Positions 1 through 8,883 of a DNA stretch of 64,000 nucleotides are shown here, in pieces. The DNA comes from Gymnodinialimonas phycosphaerae (GTDB lineage: Bacteria > Pseudomonadota > Alphaproteobacteria > Rhodobacterales > Rhodobacteraceae). The notes beneath the pieces are model-generated. The model saw only the letters and a list, made by a program, of their open reading frames with translations, did not search any database and was not told the origin of the DNA. Every line of letters starts with the position of its first letter. Position 1 is the first letter of the stretch. Position numbers and translations under genes: made by a program. Where the stretch lies: the NCBI RefSeq assembly GCF_019195455.1, contig NZ_JAIMBW010000001.1, forward strand, positions 2,542,001 through 2,606,000. The letters are read 5' to 3'.

Positions 1-4
1 GGGT

Positions 5-718
5 ATGCAGGCCTGGGCCCAGAACGCCGTCGAGATCGACGTGGACGCCATCACCAACACTGACCATGTCACCGACGTGCTGGTGATCGGCGGCGGCATG
101 GCGGGGCTTTTCGCCGCCGTGAAGGCCCATGACGCGGGGGCCGCTACGATGATCGTGTCGAAGGGGCGGTTGGGGTCTTCGGGCCTGACGCCCTTCGGCA
201 AGGGGTTTTTCGTGTTTGATCCTGCGACGGAGACCGGCAGCATCGACGACTTCGTCGACACCGTCTCCCGCTCTGCTCTTGGCACCAACAACCCGGTCTA
301 TACGCGGCAATTGGCGGAGCATTCGTTGGACTGCGCCGCCGAGTTACGGGAGTGGGGTTTTTTTGACCAAACCCTCGCAAACCGCCCCTTCATGGCACCG
401 ATCGAAGCGCGGGATATCCCGCTGCTGGAACGGGTCCATATCACCCATCTGATCCGTGAAGACGGCCGCATCGCGGGCGCGGCGGGCTTCCGGCTTGACG
501 CTGAAGAAACCGTCACCATCCGCGCCAAATCGGTGATCCTGTGCACCGGCGCAGGCGGCTTCAAGCCCAACGGCTTTCCGCTGGGCGACCTGACCCATGA
601 CGGCACGGTTATGGCTTACCGGATCGGGGCCAAGGTCACGGGCAAGGAATGGAACGACGGCCACATGACGCGCGCTGACCACCCCGCGGCCACGTTCGAT
701 GGCTGGGGTGACATGTCT
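5..718 (+). pseudogene. FAD-dependent oxidoreductase (fumarate reductase/SdhA-like), 3' part lost
   Basis: The N-terminal FAD-binding half of a flavoprotein of the FAD_binding_2 family is clear: the dinucleotide motif VIGGGMAGLFAA lies near residues 27-38 and the second FAD contact ILCTGAGGF near residues 178-186. Family members usually run to well over 450 residues. Here recognisable sequence stops after about 237 residues, near GWGDM, and the frame then continues to 967 only by reading a permease remnant antisense. The frame is open to the left edge, so the true start may lie outside the window; ATG at 5 is the first visible start. Without the substrate-binding and capping domains it should be inactive. 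I infer a deletion scar at about 716-724. Family call fairly sure; substrate unknown. Confidence 0.7.
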
Positions 719-721
719 ACG

Positions 722-943
722 CGACAGGGGCTTGTAGAACAGGTTCGGCGCCAGACGGCCCACCAGCACATCCGATCAGGCCTGGATCGTTTCGGCTTGC
801 AGGGTGAAAAGCACGGTTCGAAGCAGCGGCAACACGATCAGCGCAATCAGGATTGCCAGCACAATTGCCCTCAGCAATGTGCCCTGTCGAAAGAACACGC
901 GCCGCCCCTGCCCGTTCATGGCAATGTCCGCCATAGGTGTCAT
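722..943 (-). pseudogene. Iron-type ABC transporter permease, N-terminal remnant with internal TGA
   Basis: Reading leftwards from ATG at 943 (GAGG directly upstream) gives a short basic leader and one hydrophobic segment, AIVLAILIALIVLPLLRTV, as in FbpB-type permeases. After ETIQA a TGA at 776-778 interrupts the frame. Beyond it the same frame continues with SDVLVGRLAPNLFYKPLS, which still looks like permease sequence, and homologues would be expected to have Trp (TGG) at the stop. All similarity ends at about 722, where the truncated flavoprotein begins from the other side. The gene therefore carries both a nonsense codon and a large 3' deletion. It lies downstream of a matching broken binding-protein gene. 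Confidence 0.65.
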
Positions 944-1001
944 CCTCGACTTTCTCGATCAGAATGATGCAGGGGCGCGCAATCCTTCGTGCACGTGCCC
1001 G

Positions 1002-1018
1002 AACGGGAGAAACCCGTT
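1002..1018 (-). terminator. Stem-loop overlapping the stop of the binding-protein pseudogene
   Basis: AACGGG (1002-1007) pairs with CCCGTT (1013-1018) around a 5-base loop. On the minus strand the stem begins inside the TAA stop of the substrate-binding-protein gene and precedes the permease remnant. No T-run follows, so it looks more like an mRNA 3'-end stabiliser than a rho-independent terminator. Confidence 0.35.
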
Positions 1019-2138
1019 ATTGCAGCGTCAGGATCAGGTCGCCGACTTCGGCCCGGATCGTCGCGGTTACAGCTGGGTCGATGCGGCAGGCGGTGAAGTC
1101 CGTCAGCGGCACTGCGTCGGGGTGCGGCGGGATGTCGGTGCGCGTCACGTAATCGCCCGCAACGTAAAAAGGCGCGAGGCCCGGACCGCCCGTCTCGGTC
1201 TCATCCCCCATCAGAAAGTCGATTGCGAGGCGCGCGGCAGCCGGGTTGTTCGGCGCGGCCGCAAGGGCCAGGATCGCGGGGAAGATGATGCCTGGCGCCG
1301 GTTCAACCTCGTTGGCGACCTGAAGCGCCCACCCCTCATCCTCATTGTCACGGCGGTCGGAATAGCTGGTGAAGCCCACCGGAGGATTCTCTTGCCCCAG
1401 CGCATCGACCGCCGCGTTTACATCGTCGGTCGATCCGACCAGGATCAGATCGTTGGCAAACAGATCCATGATGAAACGCTCTCCGGCATTGGCTGCCCCG
1501 TCGAGGTCGATGCCTTGGCCGAACTGCGCTTCCTAGGCCGCCGCCATCTCGTCGGATCGCAACACGATCTCGGTCATCATGTCGAGGTAGTCTCCGCGTT
1601 GCAGCGGATCGACCATGACGACACGCCCGCGCGAGTCATCCGTCGTAAGCTGCCACAGGTTCGTGATCGGCGAGCCGTCCGGGTTGGCTTCTTCGTTGTA
1701 CATCAGAACCTTCGTCGACAGCCGTTGCGCCAGAAGCGGCGACTGGAACTGGGCCGGGACGCGGTCCGCAATCCGGGGTGGCATGTAGTTTGCGATGATA
1801 CCGGACTCAGGCAGCGCTAGAAGCACGACGGGCACGTCGGAAATGTAGATGACGTCCGCATTCGTAACCCCGGCCTGCGCCTCCGCCGTCAGTCGCGCGA
1901 TCTGTTCGGTTGACGAGATGTCGAATCCCTGGAGATCGATGCCGGGATAGGCCTCTTCGAAAGCCGCCTCCACCCGACCGATGCGGCTGGTGAAGGAATA
2001 GACGATGACCGTTCCCTCTTCCTGCGCCAGAGGCAGCAGGTCTTCGGGGGTCAATCCATCGAGATGCCCGTCAGCCATGGCAGCCGTAGACATGACTTTA
2101 CCGATCGCGCCGAGGCGCGTTGCGTTCAGAAACTCCAT
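1017..2138 (-). pseudogene. Iron(III)-type ABC transporter substrate-binding protein with in-frame TAG
   Basis: Two open stretches (2138 to 1536 and 1532 to 1017) are in the same frame and separated only by TAG at 1533-1535. Joined, they give a 374-codon gene of the Fe(III)/polyamine-like extracellular binding-protein class (EEGTVIVYSFTSRI near the start, then VKFL-type C-terminal lobe sequence such as RLAIDFLMGDE). The codon after MAAA and before EAQFG is expected to be Tyr. The leader keeps a signal-peptidase-like AMA-DG site, but the hydrophobic core is interrupted by Arg and Lys, so export is probably damaged too. GGGAGGATCAC precedes ATG 2138. The gene lies between the RpiR regulator and the permease remnant and was probably the first gene of a lost iron uptake operon. 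Confidence 0.7.
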
Positions 2139-2161
2139 GTGATCCTCCCTTGGGTCTGTTC

Positions 2162-2998
2162 TTATTCGAACCGCTCGATCAGCTGTCCCAGCCGATCAAG
2201 CTTTTTCAGCGACTCCTCTTTCGCCGTCAGTCCGGCGGCGATCATGATGGCGTTGCACACTGTCATCGGCACCGTCAGGGTCTGGAACGCGTCCGGATCA
2301 CCCGATCGTGGCGCGGCCAGAAGGTGGTCGGGCCGGGGCGCCAGAAGCGCGCCGGAATTCCCCGAAATGATCAAACTCGTGGCCCCCGCCTCGCGCGCGG
2401 TTTCGATCAGCGCGGCATAGGCTCGTGGTGGACGATGGAAAGCAAAACTGAGCACCACGTCGCCGACGCCAAGGCCCAGCATCTGTTCGGCCAGCCCCCG
2501 TGGATCGGCATCGAGTTGTTGCACGTCCTTGCCGAAACGGCGGAAGCGCTTGACCAACATCAGCGCAAGAACCTCGGCATTTCCGTAGCCATAAATGAAA
2601 ATACGGCGTGCCCCCATCAGCATAGCCGCAGTGGACGCGATCTGATCGGGTTTGATGAAATCCTCGATCCGGGCAAGCGCCTGACCCTCGTCCTGCGCCA
2701 GCTTGCCCAGAACCGTTTCGGACGTACTTGCCGCTATGGTCCGCTCAAAGCGGGTCGCGGTTTCACGGGTGGCGATGAATTCCTCGCGGAGGGCATCGCG
2801 GAAGGCCGCGTAGCCGTCGAACCCCAGCTTCTTCGCCAGCCGCGACGCCGTTGCTTCATGGACGCCCACGGACCGAGCCAATTCGCCCGCCGTCCCAAGA
2901 GCGGCCGAAATCGGGCTATCGATCACCGTTTCCACGAGCCGCCGTTCACTTGGTGTAAGGCTTGGCGCCTGGTCGGATATCTTGTCGATAAGAGACAT
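2162..2998 (-). CDS. MurR/RpiR family transcriptional regulator
   Basis: The product is 278 residues with an N-terminal helix-turn-helix of the RpiR type (LTPSERRLVETVIDSP, then VGVHEATASRLAKKLGFDGYAAFRDALREEF) and a C-terminal SIS sugar-phosphate-binding domain (RRIFIYGYGNAEVLA, later SLIISGN). ATG 2998 is chosen over the upstream in-frame ATG 3094 because GGAG lies 8 bases before it and homology starts there. Such regulators sense phosphosugars or related metabolites and act on neighbouring genes. Here the neighbour is the decayed ABC transporter 23 bp downstream, so the regulator may now be orphaned. Unlike the genes downstream, it shows no damage. Confidence 0.88.
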   Translation of the reverse strand: MSLIDKISDQAPSLTPSERRLVETVIDSPISAALGTAGELARSVGVHEATASRLAKKLGFDGYAAFRDALREEFIATRETATRFERTIAASTSETVLGKLAQDEGQALARIEDFIKPDQIASTAAMLMGARRIFIYGYGNAEVLALMLVKRFRRFGKDVQQLDADPRGLAEQMLGLGVGDVVLSFAFHRPPRAYAALIETAREAGATSLIISGNSGALLAPRPDHLLAAPRSGDPDAFQTLTVPMTVCNAIMIAAGLTAKEESLKKLDRLGQLIERFE

Positions 2999-3320
2999 GC
3001 ACACTCCAATCTGTAGTGCATGATATCTTGCATAACCTAAACTACTTGAAAAATTTCTTGTGAAACGTTTATTTTGAGCGTCGATTTCTGACATGCCGCA
3101 GGTCTGATCCTGGCAACTTCACGAGTGACGTGCGGGGTTGGCTGTGGCGAAGTCACTTTGCCCGTCGGCAAATCCAATAAGCGTTGCAATAAGCCAGCCG
3201 CGCGTATCAACTTGGACGTGGTGCCATAGGCAAGCGTTTGAACAGAAAAACGCTTGGTTGTAGTACCTTGTCGGCCTCGCTACAAATTGGGTGAACAGGC
3301 AAGAACAATAAGGCGATGCG
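2999..3320. promoter_or_regulatory. Divergent intergenic region between the RpiR regulator and mrpA
   Basis: These 322 bp separate two divergent genes and contain no supported coding sequence. An AT-rich stretch near 3015-3060 probably carries the regulator promoter. A perfect inverted repeat lies closer to mrpA (annotated separately). The minus-strand reading frame here runs into mrpA antisense and has no family resemblance. Confidence 0.5.
3231..3256 (+). promoter_or_regulatory. Perfect 9-bp inverted repeat upstream of mrpA
   Basis: CAAGCGTTT (3231-3239) and AAACGCTTG (3248-3256) are exact inverse copies separated by 8 bases. The repeat ends 64 bases before the mrpA start. No T-run follows it, so an operator or a 5'-leader hairpin is more likely than a terminator. 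Function is inferred from position only. Confidence 0.4.
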
Positions 3321-6179
3321 ATGGGCCTCGGGGGGACGATCCTTCTTATAATTGCGGTGCTGCCCTTTGTCGGAGCGCTGCTGCCGGGCCTCATGATACG
3401 GGCCGGGCGCAATGCCTGTGCAATTGCAACGACAGTGCCAACGGCGCTTGCCCTGACGATGCTGATCGTTCTGGCACCGGCTGTTCTTCGGGGCGAGGTC
3501 ATCCAGGCCGAAATCGCATGGTTGCCGCAGCTTGGTCTATCCGCCTCATTCTTTCTGGATGGCCTTGGGCTGTTGTTCGCGGGGATGATCCTGGGTGTCG
3601 GTTTGTTGATCATTCTTTACGCCCGCTTCTACCTGTCGGGCGAAGATCCGATGGGGCAGTTTTATACGTACCTGCTGCTGTTCCAAGGCGCGATGCTGGG
3701 CATTGTGCTTTCGGACAACATCCTGCTTTTGTTGATTTTCTGGGAACTGACGTCCCTGTCATCCTTCCTGCTGATCGGGTTCTGGAAGCACTTGCCAGAG
3801 GGACGCCAAGGCGCGCGGATGGCGCTGGCCGTCACGGGTGCAGGCGGACTTGCCATGATTGGCGGGATGCTGATCCTCGGCAATATCGTGGGCAGCTACA
3901 ACCTGACCGACATCTTGCAGGCAGGCGACTCAATCCGCGCGTCCGAGTGGTATTTGCCTGCGCTGATCCTGATTCTTCTGGGCGCCTTCACCAAGTCTGC
4001 GCAGTTCCCGTTCCACTTCTGGTTGCCGCACGCCATGGCCGCACCGACGCCGGTTTCGGCCTACCTGCATTCGGCCACGATGGTGAAAGCGGGCGTGTTC
4101 CTGCTGGCGCGCATGTGGCCCGCGTTGGCGGGGACCGATGCGTGGTTCTACATCGTTACAACGACGGGTCTTGTGACGATGGTGTTGGGCGCACTGATCG
4201 CGCTGTTCAAGGATGACCTGAAGGCGCTTTTGGCGTTCTCAACGGTCAGCCACTTGGGCCTTCTGACGATGCTTCTTGGGTTTGGCACCACGGCGGCCGC
4301 CGTTGCTGCCGTGTTCCACATCCTCAACCACCTGACGTTCAAGGCCGCGCTCTTCATGACCGCAGGCATCGTCGATCACGAGGCGCATACCCGCGATATC
4401 AAACGCCTGGGGGGCCTACGGCACTTGATGCCGATCACTTTCCTGATCGGCACGGCTGCGGCGCTATCTATGGCGGGCATTCCGCTGTTCAACGGCTTCC
4501 TGTCCAAGGAGCTGATGCTGGAGGAGGCATCGCACACCGATTGGTGGGGCAGCCCCTATGCCGTGCCCGTAATGGCCACCATCGGCGCCCTCTTATCGGT
4601 GGCGTACTCCCTGCGTTTCATCTTCCACGTCTTCCTTGGCCCGGTGCGCGACGACTACCCGGCCAAGCCCCACGACCCACCGTTCGGGATGTGGGCAGCA
4701 CCTGCGCTGTTGGTCGTTATGGTGATCGTGATCGGCGTCGCCCCGTTCCTGGCTGAAGGGATCGTGACCGCAGCCGCAAACACCGTGACCGGCGCGGACC
4801 TGCACCCGCATCTGAAAGTCTGGCATGGCGTCACGCCCGCGCTTTGGATGTCGATCATTGCCATTGCGGGCGGCGCAATTGTGTTGTTGCTGCATCGGCC
4901 CCTCGACAAGGTTTGGAATGCCCTGCCACGACCCGAGGCGAAAGCGATCTTCGATCGGCTCGTCGGGGCAATCGTAACCGCATCCCGCTTCATCACAGAG
5001 GTCAGCCACAACGGCGCAATCAGTCGCTATCTGGCGATCTTCACGGTGACATCCCTTGGCCTTGGTTGGGTTGCCTATTCGTCCAGCGGACTGTCCGCCC
5101 CGACAAGGGGCCTGCTGCCGGTGCCGCCTGTAGTCGCCGCAGGATGGGTCATGTTGATCGTCGCCACGCTTTCGGTTGTGACCATGCATCACCACCGCTT
5201 CCGGGCGCTCGTCCTGATCGGGATCATCGGACTGTCGATTTCGGCGGGCTTTGCCTATCTGTCCGCGCCGGACCTGGCGCTGACGCAAATCTCGGTCGAG
5301 ACGGTCACGATCATGCTGCTTTTGCTGGCGTTGCATTTCATGCCTAAAGCGACCCCGAAGGAAAGCCCCATGGGCCTGAAACTGCGCGATGGTGTCATCG
5401 CGCTGGGGGCCGGGGGCGGCGTGGCGGCCCTCGCCTACGCCTTCCTGATGCGCGATATCGAAACGATCTCGGACTACCACCTTGCCAACAGCTATGAGGG
5501 CGGCGGCGGCACGAATGTGGTCAACGTGATCCTGGTGGATTTCCGGGGCTATGACACGTTCGGTGAGATCATCGTGTTGGGGATCGCAGGTCTTGTGATC
5601 TATGCAATGATGCATGCGCTGCTGGACGGACCGGCGGGGCGGCGGCTGAAGAACAGGGATTATTCGCAGGACAGGTCGCGTGACCGGCACCCATTGATGA
5701 TGGTTGTCGTTACCCGCGTGTTGATGCCCATCGCCATCGTCGTGGGCCTGTATATCTTCCTGCGCGGCCATAACGAACCGGGCGGCGGGTTCGTCGCGGG
5801 CCTCGTGATCGCCATTGCACTTCTCATGCAATACATGGCGTCCGGATTTGCCTGGACCCAAGAGCGGAAGCGGATCGAATATCACACCATGATCGGCCTC
5901 GGCGTCGTGATCGCGGGGCTGACGGGCGTTGGCGCATGGCTTTTCGGGCGGCCATTCCTGACAAGTGCCTATACCTACGTCCACCTGCCACCGATCGAGG
6001 AATTCGAGCTTGCGACGGCGATGCTGTTCGATCTTGGCGTGTTTCTGACCGTGCTGGGTGCTGTCATGCTGATGCTCTACAGCCTCAGCCGCATCGCGCG
6101 CTTTGCGGGGGAGACGGTGAACATCAATCCGATGGATTACGACCCCGGCGAAAGTGCCCAAGACGAGGCGGAGCGCTGA
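3321..6179 (+). CDS. mrpA: Na+/H+ antiporter subunit A with fused subunit B domain (MrpAB/PhaAB type)
   Basis: This 952-residue polytopic inner-membrane protein is the largest subunit of the Mrp (Mnh/Pha) multisubunit cation/proton antiporter. The first 500 residues or so resemble respiratory complex I NuoL/ND5 (FWELTSLSSFLLIGFW, KSAQFPFHFWLPHAMAAPTPVSAYLHSATMVKAG). The Mrp-specific segment LSAPDLALTQISVETVTIMLL follows at about 640-665. From about residue 790 a MnhB-like domain is appended (MPIAIVVGLYIFLRGHNEPGGGF), replacing the separate mrpB gene, an arrangement typical of alphaproteobacteria. It is the first gene of a tight operon; mrpC starts 1 base after the stop. The antiporter uses the proton gradient to expel Na+ or K+ and supports pH and salt tolerance. 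Confidence 0.95.
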   Translation: MGLGGTILLIIAVLPFVGALLPGLMIRAGRNACAIATTVPTALALTMLIVLAPAVLRGEVIQAEIAWLPQLGLSASFFLDGLGLLFAGMILGVGLLIILYARFYLSGEDPMGQFYTYLLLFQGAMLGIVLSDNILLLLIFWELTSLSSFLLIGFWKHLPEGRQGARMALAVTGAGGLAMIGGMLILGNIVGSYNLTDILQAGDSIRASEWYLPALILILLGAFTKSAQFPFHFWLPHAMAAPTPVSAYLHSATMVKAGVFLLARMWPALAGTDAWFYIVTTTGLVTMVLGALIALFKDDLKALLAFSTVSHLGLLTMLLGFGTTAAAVAAVFHILNHLTFKAALFMTAGIVDHEAHTRDIKRLGGLRHLMPITFLIGTAAALSMAGIPLFNGFLSKELMLEEASHTDWWGSPYAVPVMATIGALLSVAYSLRFIFHVFLGPVRDDYPAKPHDPPFGMWAAPALLVVMVIVIGVAPFLAEGIVTAAANTVTGADLHPHLKVWHGVTPALWMSIIAIAGGAIVLLLHRPLDKVWNALPRPEAKAIFDRLVGAIVTASRFITEVSHNGAISRYLAIFTVTSLGLGWVAYSSSGLSAPTRGLLPVPPVVAAGWVMLIVATLSVVTMHHHRFRALVLIGIIGLSISAGFAYLSAPDLALTQISVETVTIMLLLLALHFMPKATPKESPMGLKLRDGVIALGAGGGVAALAYAFLMRDIETISDYHLANSYEGGGGTNVVNVILVDFRGYDTFGEIIVLGIAGLVIYAMMHALLDGPAGRRLKNRDYSQDRSRDRHPLMMVVVTRVLMPIAIVVGLYIFLRGHNEPGGGFVAGLVIAIALLMQYMASGFAWTQERKRIEYHTMIGLGVVIAGLTGVGAWLFGRPFLTSAYTYVHLPPIEEFELATAMLFDLGVFLTVLGAVMLMLYSLSRIARFAGETVNINPMDYDPGESAQDEAER

Positions 6180-6180
6180 G

Positions 6181-6558
6181 ATGGAGCTTATCGTTGCAAG
6201 CAGTATCGGCGTCTTGACGGCCGGCGGGGTCTACTTGCTCCTGCGACTCAGGACATTTCCCGTCATCCTTGGCCTTGCGCTACTGTCCTATGCGGTGAAC
6301 GTTTTCCTGTTCGCAAGCGGACGGCTCGCCATCGACCAATCGCCCATCCTGTCAAGGTATGGCGACGCAAGCTACACCGACCCGCTGCCCCAGGCGCTGG
6401 TTCTGACGGCCATCGTCATCTCCTTCGGAATGACGGCTGTGCTCGTTATGATCGGGCTTGGTGCGTATCTGGAATCGGACAGCGACCGAATTGATATCGC
6501 CCCGGAAACGGGCCCCGAGACGGAAGATACGGACTCCAAAAATGAGGGGGCCGCGTGA
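6181..6558 (+). CDS. mrpC: Na+/H+ antiporter subunit C (NuoK-like)
   Basis: The product is 125 residues with three predicted membrane helices and similarity to complex I NuoK. The middle helix ILGLALLSYAVNVFLFASG and the segment ALVLTAIVISFGMTAVLVMI are typical of MrpC. ATG 6181 is taken because it lies just after the mrpA stop with GGCGGAGCG upstream; a longer in-frame start at 6154 would overlap mrpA needlessly. The acidic C-terminal tail (ETGPETEDTDSKNEGAA) is a common variable ending. It overlaps mrpD by one base. Confidence 0.93.
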   Translation: MELIVASSIGVLTAGGVYLLLRLRTFPVILGLALLSYAVNVFLFASGRLAIDQSPILSRYGDASYTDPLPQALVLTAIVISFGMTAVLVMIGLGAYLESDSDRIDIAPETGPETEDTDSKNEGAA

Positions 6559-8114
6559 TGCATTGGATCATTCTTCCAGTCGTCCTGCCCGCCCTGCTGG
6601 CACCGCTGATCGCATTCGCGTTGCGCCACGACATCACCTTGGCCCGCACGGCCTCGGTCGCGGGCACGTCCATTCTGCTGGCGATTGCGCTTGGCCTTAC
6701 GATTCTTGCGGCGGACGGTACGACCCATGTCTACAGGTTGGGCGATTGGCCCGCACCGTTCGGGATCGTCCTGGTCCTCGACCGACTGTCGGCCTTGATG
6801 GTGCTGTTGACCTCGGCGCTGGCGCTGGTGGTTCTGATCCATGCGGTCACGACGGGTTGGGACGCACGGGGCCGCCATTTTCATGCGTTGTTCCAATTCC
6901 AACTGATGGGCATCTGCGGCGCTTTCCTGACCGGCGACATCTTCAACCTGTTCGTGTTCTTCGAGGTCCTGTTGATCGCGTCTTACGGCCTGATGATCCA
7001 CGCAGGCGGCAAGGACCGGATGCGCGCAGGCCTGCAATACGTGGTCATGAACCTCGCGGGATCGACGCTTTTCCTGTTCGCCCTCGGTACCCTCTATGCC
7101 TCGACGGGGACACTCAACATCGCGGATCTTGCCGTGCGCATGCCCGAGATCCCGATCGAGGAAGCCGCCCTTGTCCGCGTCGCGGTGATCTTGTTGATGA
7201 TCGTCTTCGCGGTGAAAGCGGCGCTTTTTCCGGTGCAATTCTGGCTGCCTGCCACCTATGCCAATGCCCCCGCGCCGGTTGCGGCGCTGTTCGCGATCAT
7301 GACCAAGGTCGGCGCCTACGCGATCCTGCGGGTCCATACCACGGTGTTCGGACCGGGTAGCCCAGGAACTGAGGATCTGGCCGGAACCTGGCTGTTCCCG
7401 GCGGCCATCGTGACCATCGCCCTTGGGGCGTTCGGCGTCTTGGGCGCGCGTCGGTTGATGCCGCTGATCGCATTTTCGGTCGTGGGTTCGATGGGCACGC
7501 TGCTGGTGGCGGTTGCAGTGTTCTCGCAAACGGCAACCACCGCCGCGCTCTACTACATGGTCCACTCGACCTTCGCTGCGGCCTGCCTGTTCCTTGTCGC
7601 CGATCTTGTCGTGACGCGGCGGCGCACAGACACCCTTCAGCCAGAACCCGCCACGATCCAGAACGGTCTTTTCGCAGCCCTGTTCTTTGCCGCCGCCATC
7701 GCCATGGCCGGTATGCCCCCGCTAAGCGGGTTCCTTGGCAAGCTGCTGGTCCTGGACGCGCTGAGAGAGCCCGGTTTGATCGGATGGGCCTGGTCCGCGA
7801 TCCTTGTGGGGTCGCTTTTGACAATCGTCGGGTTTGCGCGCGCAGGGAGTATCCTGTTCTGGAAATCGACCGCAACGACTGGCCCCTCGCCGGAGCCCGC
7901 GCTGGATGACGGCGCCGAAAAAGACCCCGCCTTGGACCTTCCGCCCCCTGCCACTGCGAGGCAAGTGGCCCCGGCCATGTTGGCGCTGGCCGGATTGGCG
8001 GCGCTTGCAGTCTTTGCTGGTCCCATAACGAGCTATCTGGAGGAAACCTCCGCCCAACTTTTCGATCGTCAAGGGTATGTCGACGCGGTCCTCAGCCCCG
8101 TTGAGGAGCGCTGA
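6558..8114 (+). CDS. mrpD: Na+/H+ antiporter subunit D (NuoM/N-like)
   Basis: This protein of about 518 residues belongs to the proton-pumping complex I subunit family and is expected to form a second cation or proton channel in the Mrp complex. Typical segments are FFEVLLIASYGLMIHAGG, the charged helix VFAVKAALFPVQFWLPATYANAPAPVAALFAIMTK (conserved Lys in the membrane), and AGMPPLSGFLGKLLVL. ATG 6558 overlaps the mrpC stop (GTGATG); a GTG at 6555 would add one residue. mrpE follows after 3 bases. A long insertion rich in Pro and Asp (about 435-465) precedes the last helix and is not conserved. Confidence 0.94.
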   Translation: MHWIILPVVLPALLAPLIAFALRHDITLARTASVAGTSILLAIALGLTILAADGTTHVYRLGDWPAPFGIVLVLDRLSALMVLLTSALALVVLIHAVTTGWDARGRHFHALFQFQLMGICGAFLTGDIFNLFVFFEVLLIASYGLMIHAGGKDRMRAGLQYVVMNLAGSTLFLFALGTLYASTGTLNIADLAVRMPEIPIEEAALVRVAVILLMIVFAVKAALFPVQFWLPATYANAPAPVAALFAIMTKVGAYAILRVHTTVFGPGSPGTEDLAGTWLFPAAIVTIALGAFGVLGARRLMPLIAFSVVGSMGTLLVAVAVFSQTATTAALYYMVHSTFAAACLFLVADLVVTRRRTDTLQPEPATIQNGLFAALFFAAAIAMAGMPPLSGFLGKLLVLDALREPGLIGWAWSAILVGSLLTIVGFARAGSILFWKSTATTGPSPEPALDDGAEKDPALDLPPPATARQVAPAMLALAGLAALAVFAGPITSYLEETSAQLFDRQGYVDAVLSPVEER

Positions 8115-8117
8115 GCC

Positions 8118-8609
8118 ATGTTAAGCCGTCTTGTCCCTCACCCCCTGCTCAGCCTGACCCTTGTTCTGGTTTGGCTTGGTCTGGCGAATACGTTCACGTT
8201 GGGCAACCTGATCCTTGGCTCTGTCGTTGGCTTGGCGATCCCGATGCTGACGGCGGCCTATTGGCCAGACCGCCCGGCCATTGCCCGGCCCCTGAAGATC
8301 GCGGAATACGGCCTTGTTGTGCTGTGGGATATTATCGTCGCGAACGTGCAAGTGGCCGCAATCATCCTGTTCAAGCGCGAGCCCGAAATTAGATCGCAAT
8401 GGATCCCGATCCCGCTCGAACTCAAGTCAGCCGAAGCGATTACCGTTCTTGCAGGCACCATTACGATGACGCCCGGAACCGTATCCGCAACACTTTCCGC
8501 CGATGGCAGCGCAATCCTTGTGCACTGCCTGCACACGGACGACCCCATTGCTGTCCGAGACGAAATCAAGACCCGTTATGAGCGCCGCCTTTTGGAGATT
8601 TTCCCATGA
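8118..8609 (+). CDS. mrpE: Na+/H+ antiporter subunit E
   Basis: The product is 163 residues with two N-terminal membrane segments and a cytoplasmic C-terminal domain, the usual MrpE layout and length. The diagnostic segment is the run through EAITVLAGTITMTPGTVSA, with LSADGSAILVHCL after it. The gene starts 3 bases after mrpD and its end overlaps the mrpF start by ATGA. It is a small accessory subunit needed for assembly of the antiporter. Confidence 0.93.
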   Translation: MLSRLVPHPLLSLTLVLVWLGLANTFTLGNLILGSVVGLAIPMLTAAYWPDRPAIARPLKIAEYGLVVLWDIIVANVQVAAIILFKREPEIRSQWIPIPLELKSAEAITVLAGTITMTPGTVSATLSADGSAILVHCLHTDDPIAVRDEIKTRYERRLLEIFP

Positions 8610-8875
8610 TAGAATACGCGCTTCTTTTCGCAGCTGGCTGTTACGGCATTGCCCTGCTGTTGGACCTTTGGCGCATTGCAGTGGGCCCCGACGACGCGGA
8701 CCGAATCTTGGCGCTGGATACCATGGTCATCAACGTGATCGCGCTTTTGGTGCTTTACGGCGTCTGGCGTGGCACCGCGATCTACTTCGAGGCCGCGATG
8801 CTGATCGCCATGGTCGGGTTCGTTTCAACAGTTGCCTATTGCCGCTTTCTGCTGCGCGGCGACATCATCGAATAG
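8606..8875 (+). CDS. mrpF: Na+/H+ antiporter subunit F
   Basis: This is an 89-residue protein with three membrane helices, matching MrpF length. The conserved motif GPDDADRILALDTMVINVIAL is clear. Translational coupling to mrpE is suggested by the 4-base ATGA overlap, and mrpG begins 8 bases later. It acts in the inner membrane as part of the Mrp complex. Confidence 0.93.
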   Translation: MIEYALLFAAGCYGIALLLDLWRIAVGPDDADRILALDTMVINVIALLVLYGVWRGTAIYFEAAMLIAMVGFVSTVAYCRFLLRGDIIE

Positions 8876-8883
8876 GGGCGATC

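Noticed and set aside
776..778. TGA as selenocysteine or recoded Trp
   Set aside because: Many genes in the window use TGA as a normal stop, no SECIS-like structure is evident, and the gene is also truncated, so decay is simpler.
3119..3613. Minus-strand 164-codon frame before and within mrpA
   Set aside because: More than half is antisense to the mrpA start and the rest has no ribosome site or homology.
4593..6161. Minus-strand open frame of 522 codons
   Set aside because: Antisense to mrpA and full of His, Asp and Arg runs typical of shadow frames in high-G+C DNA.
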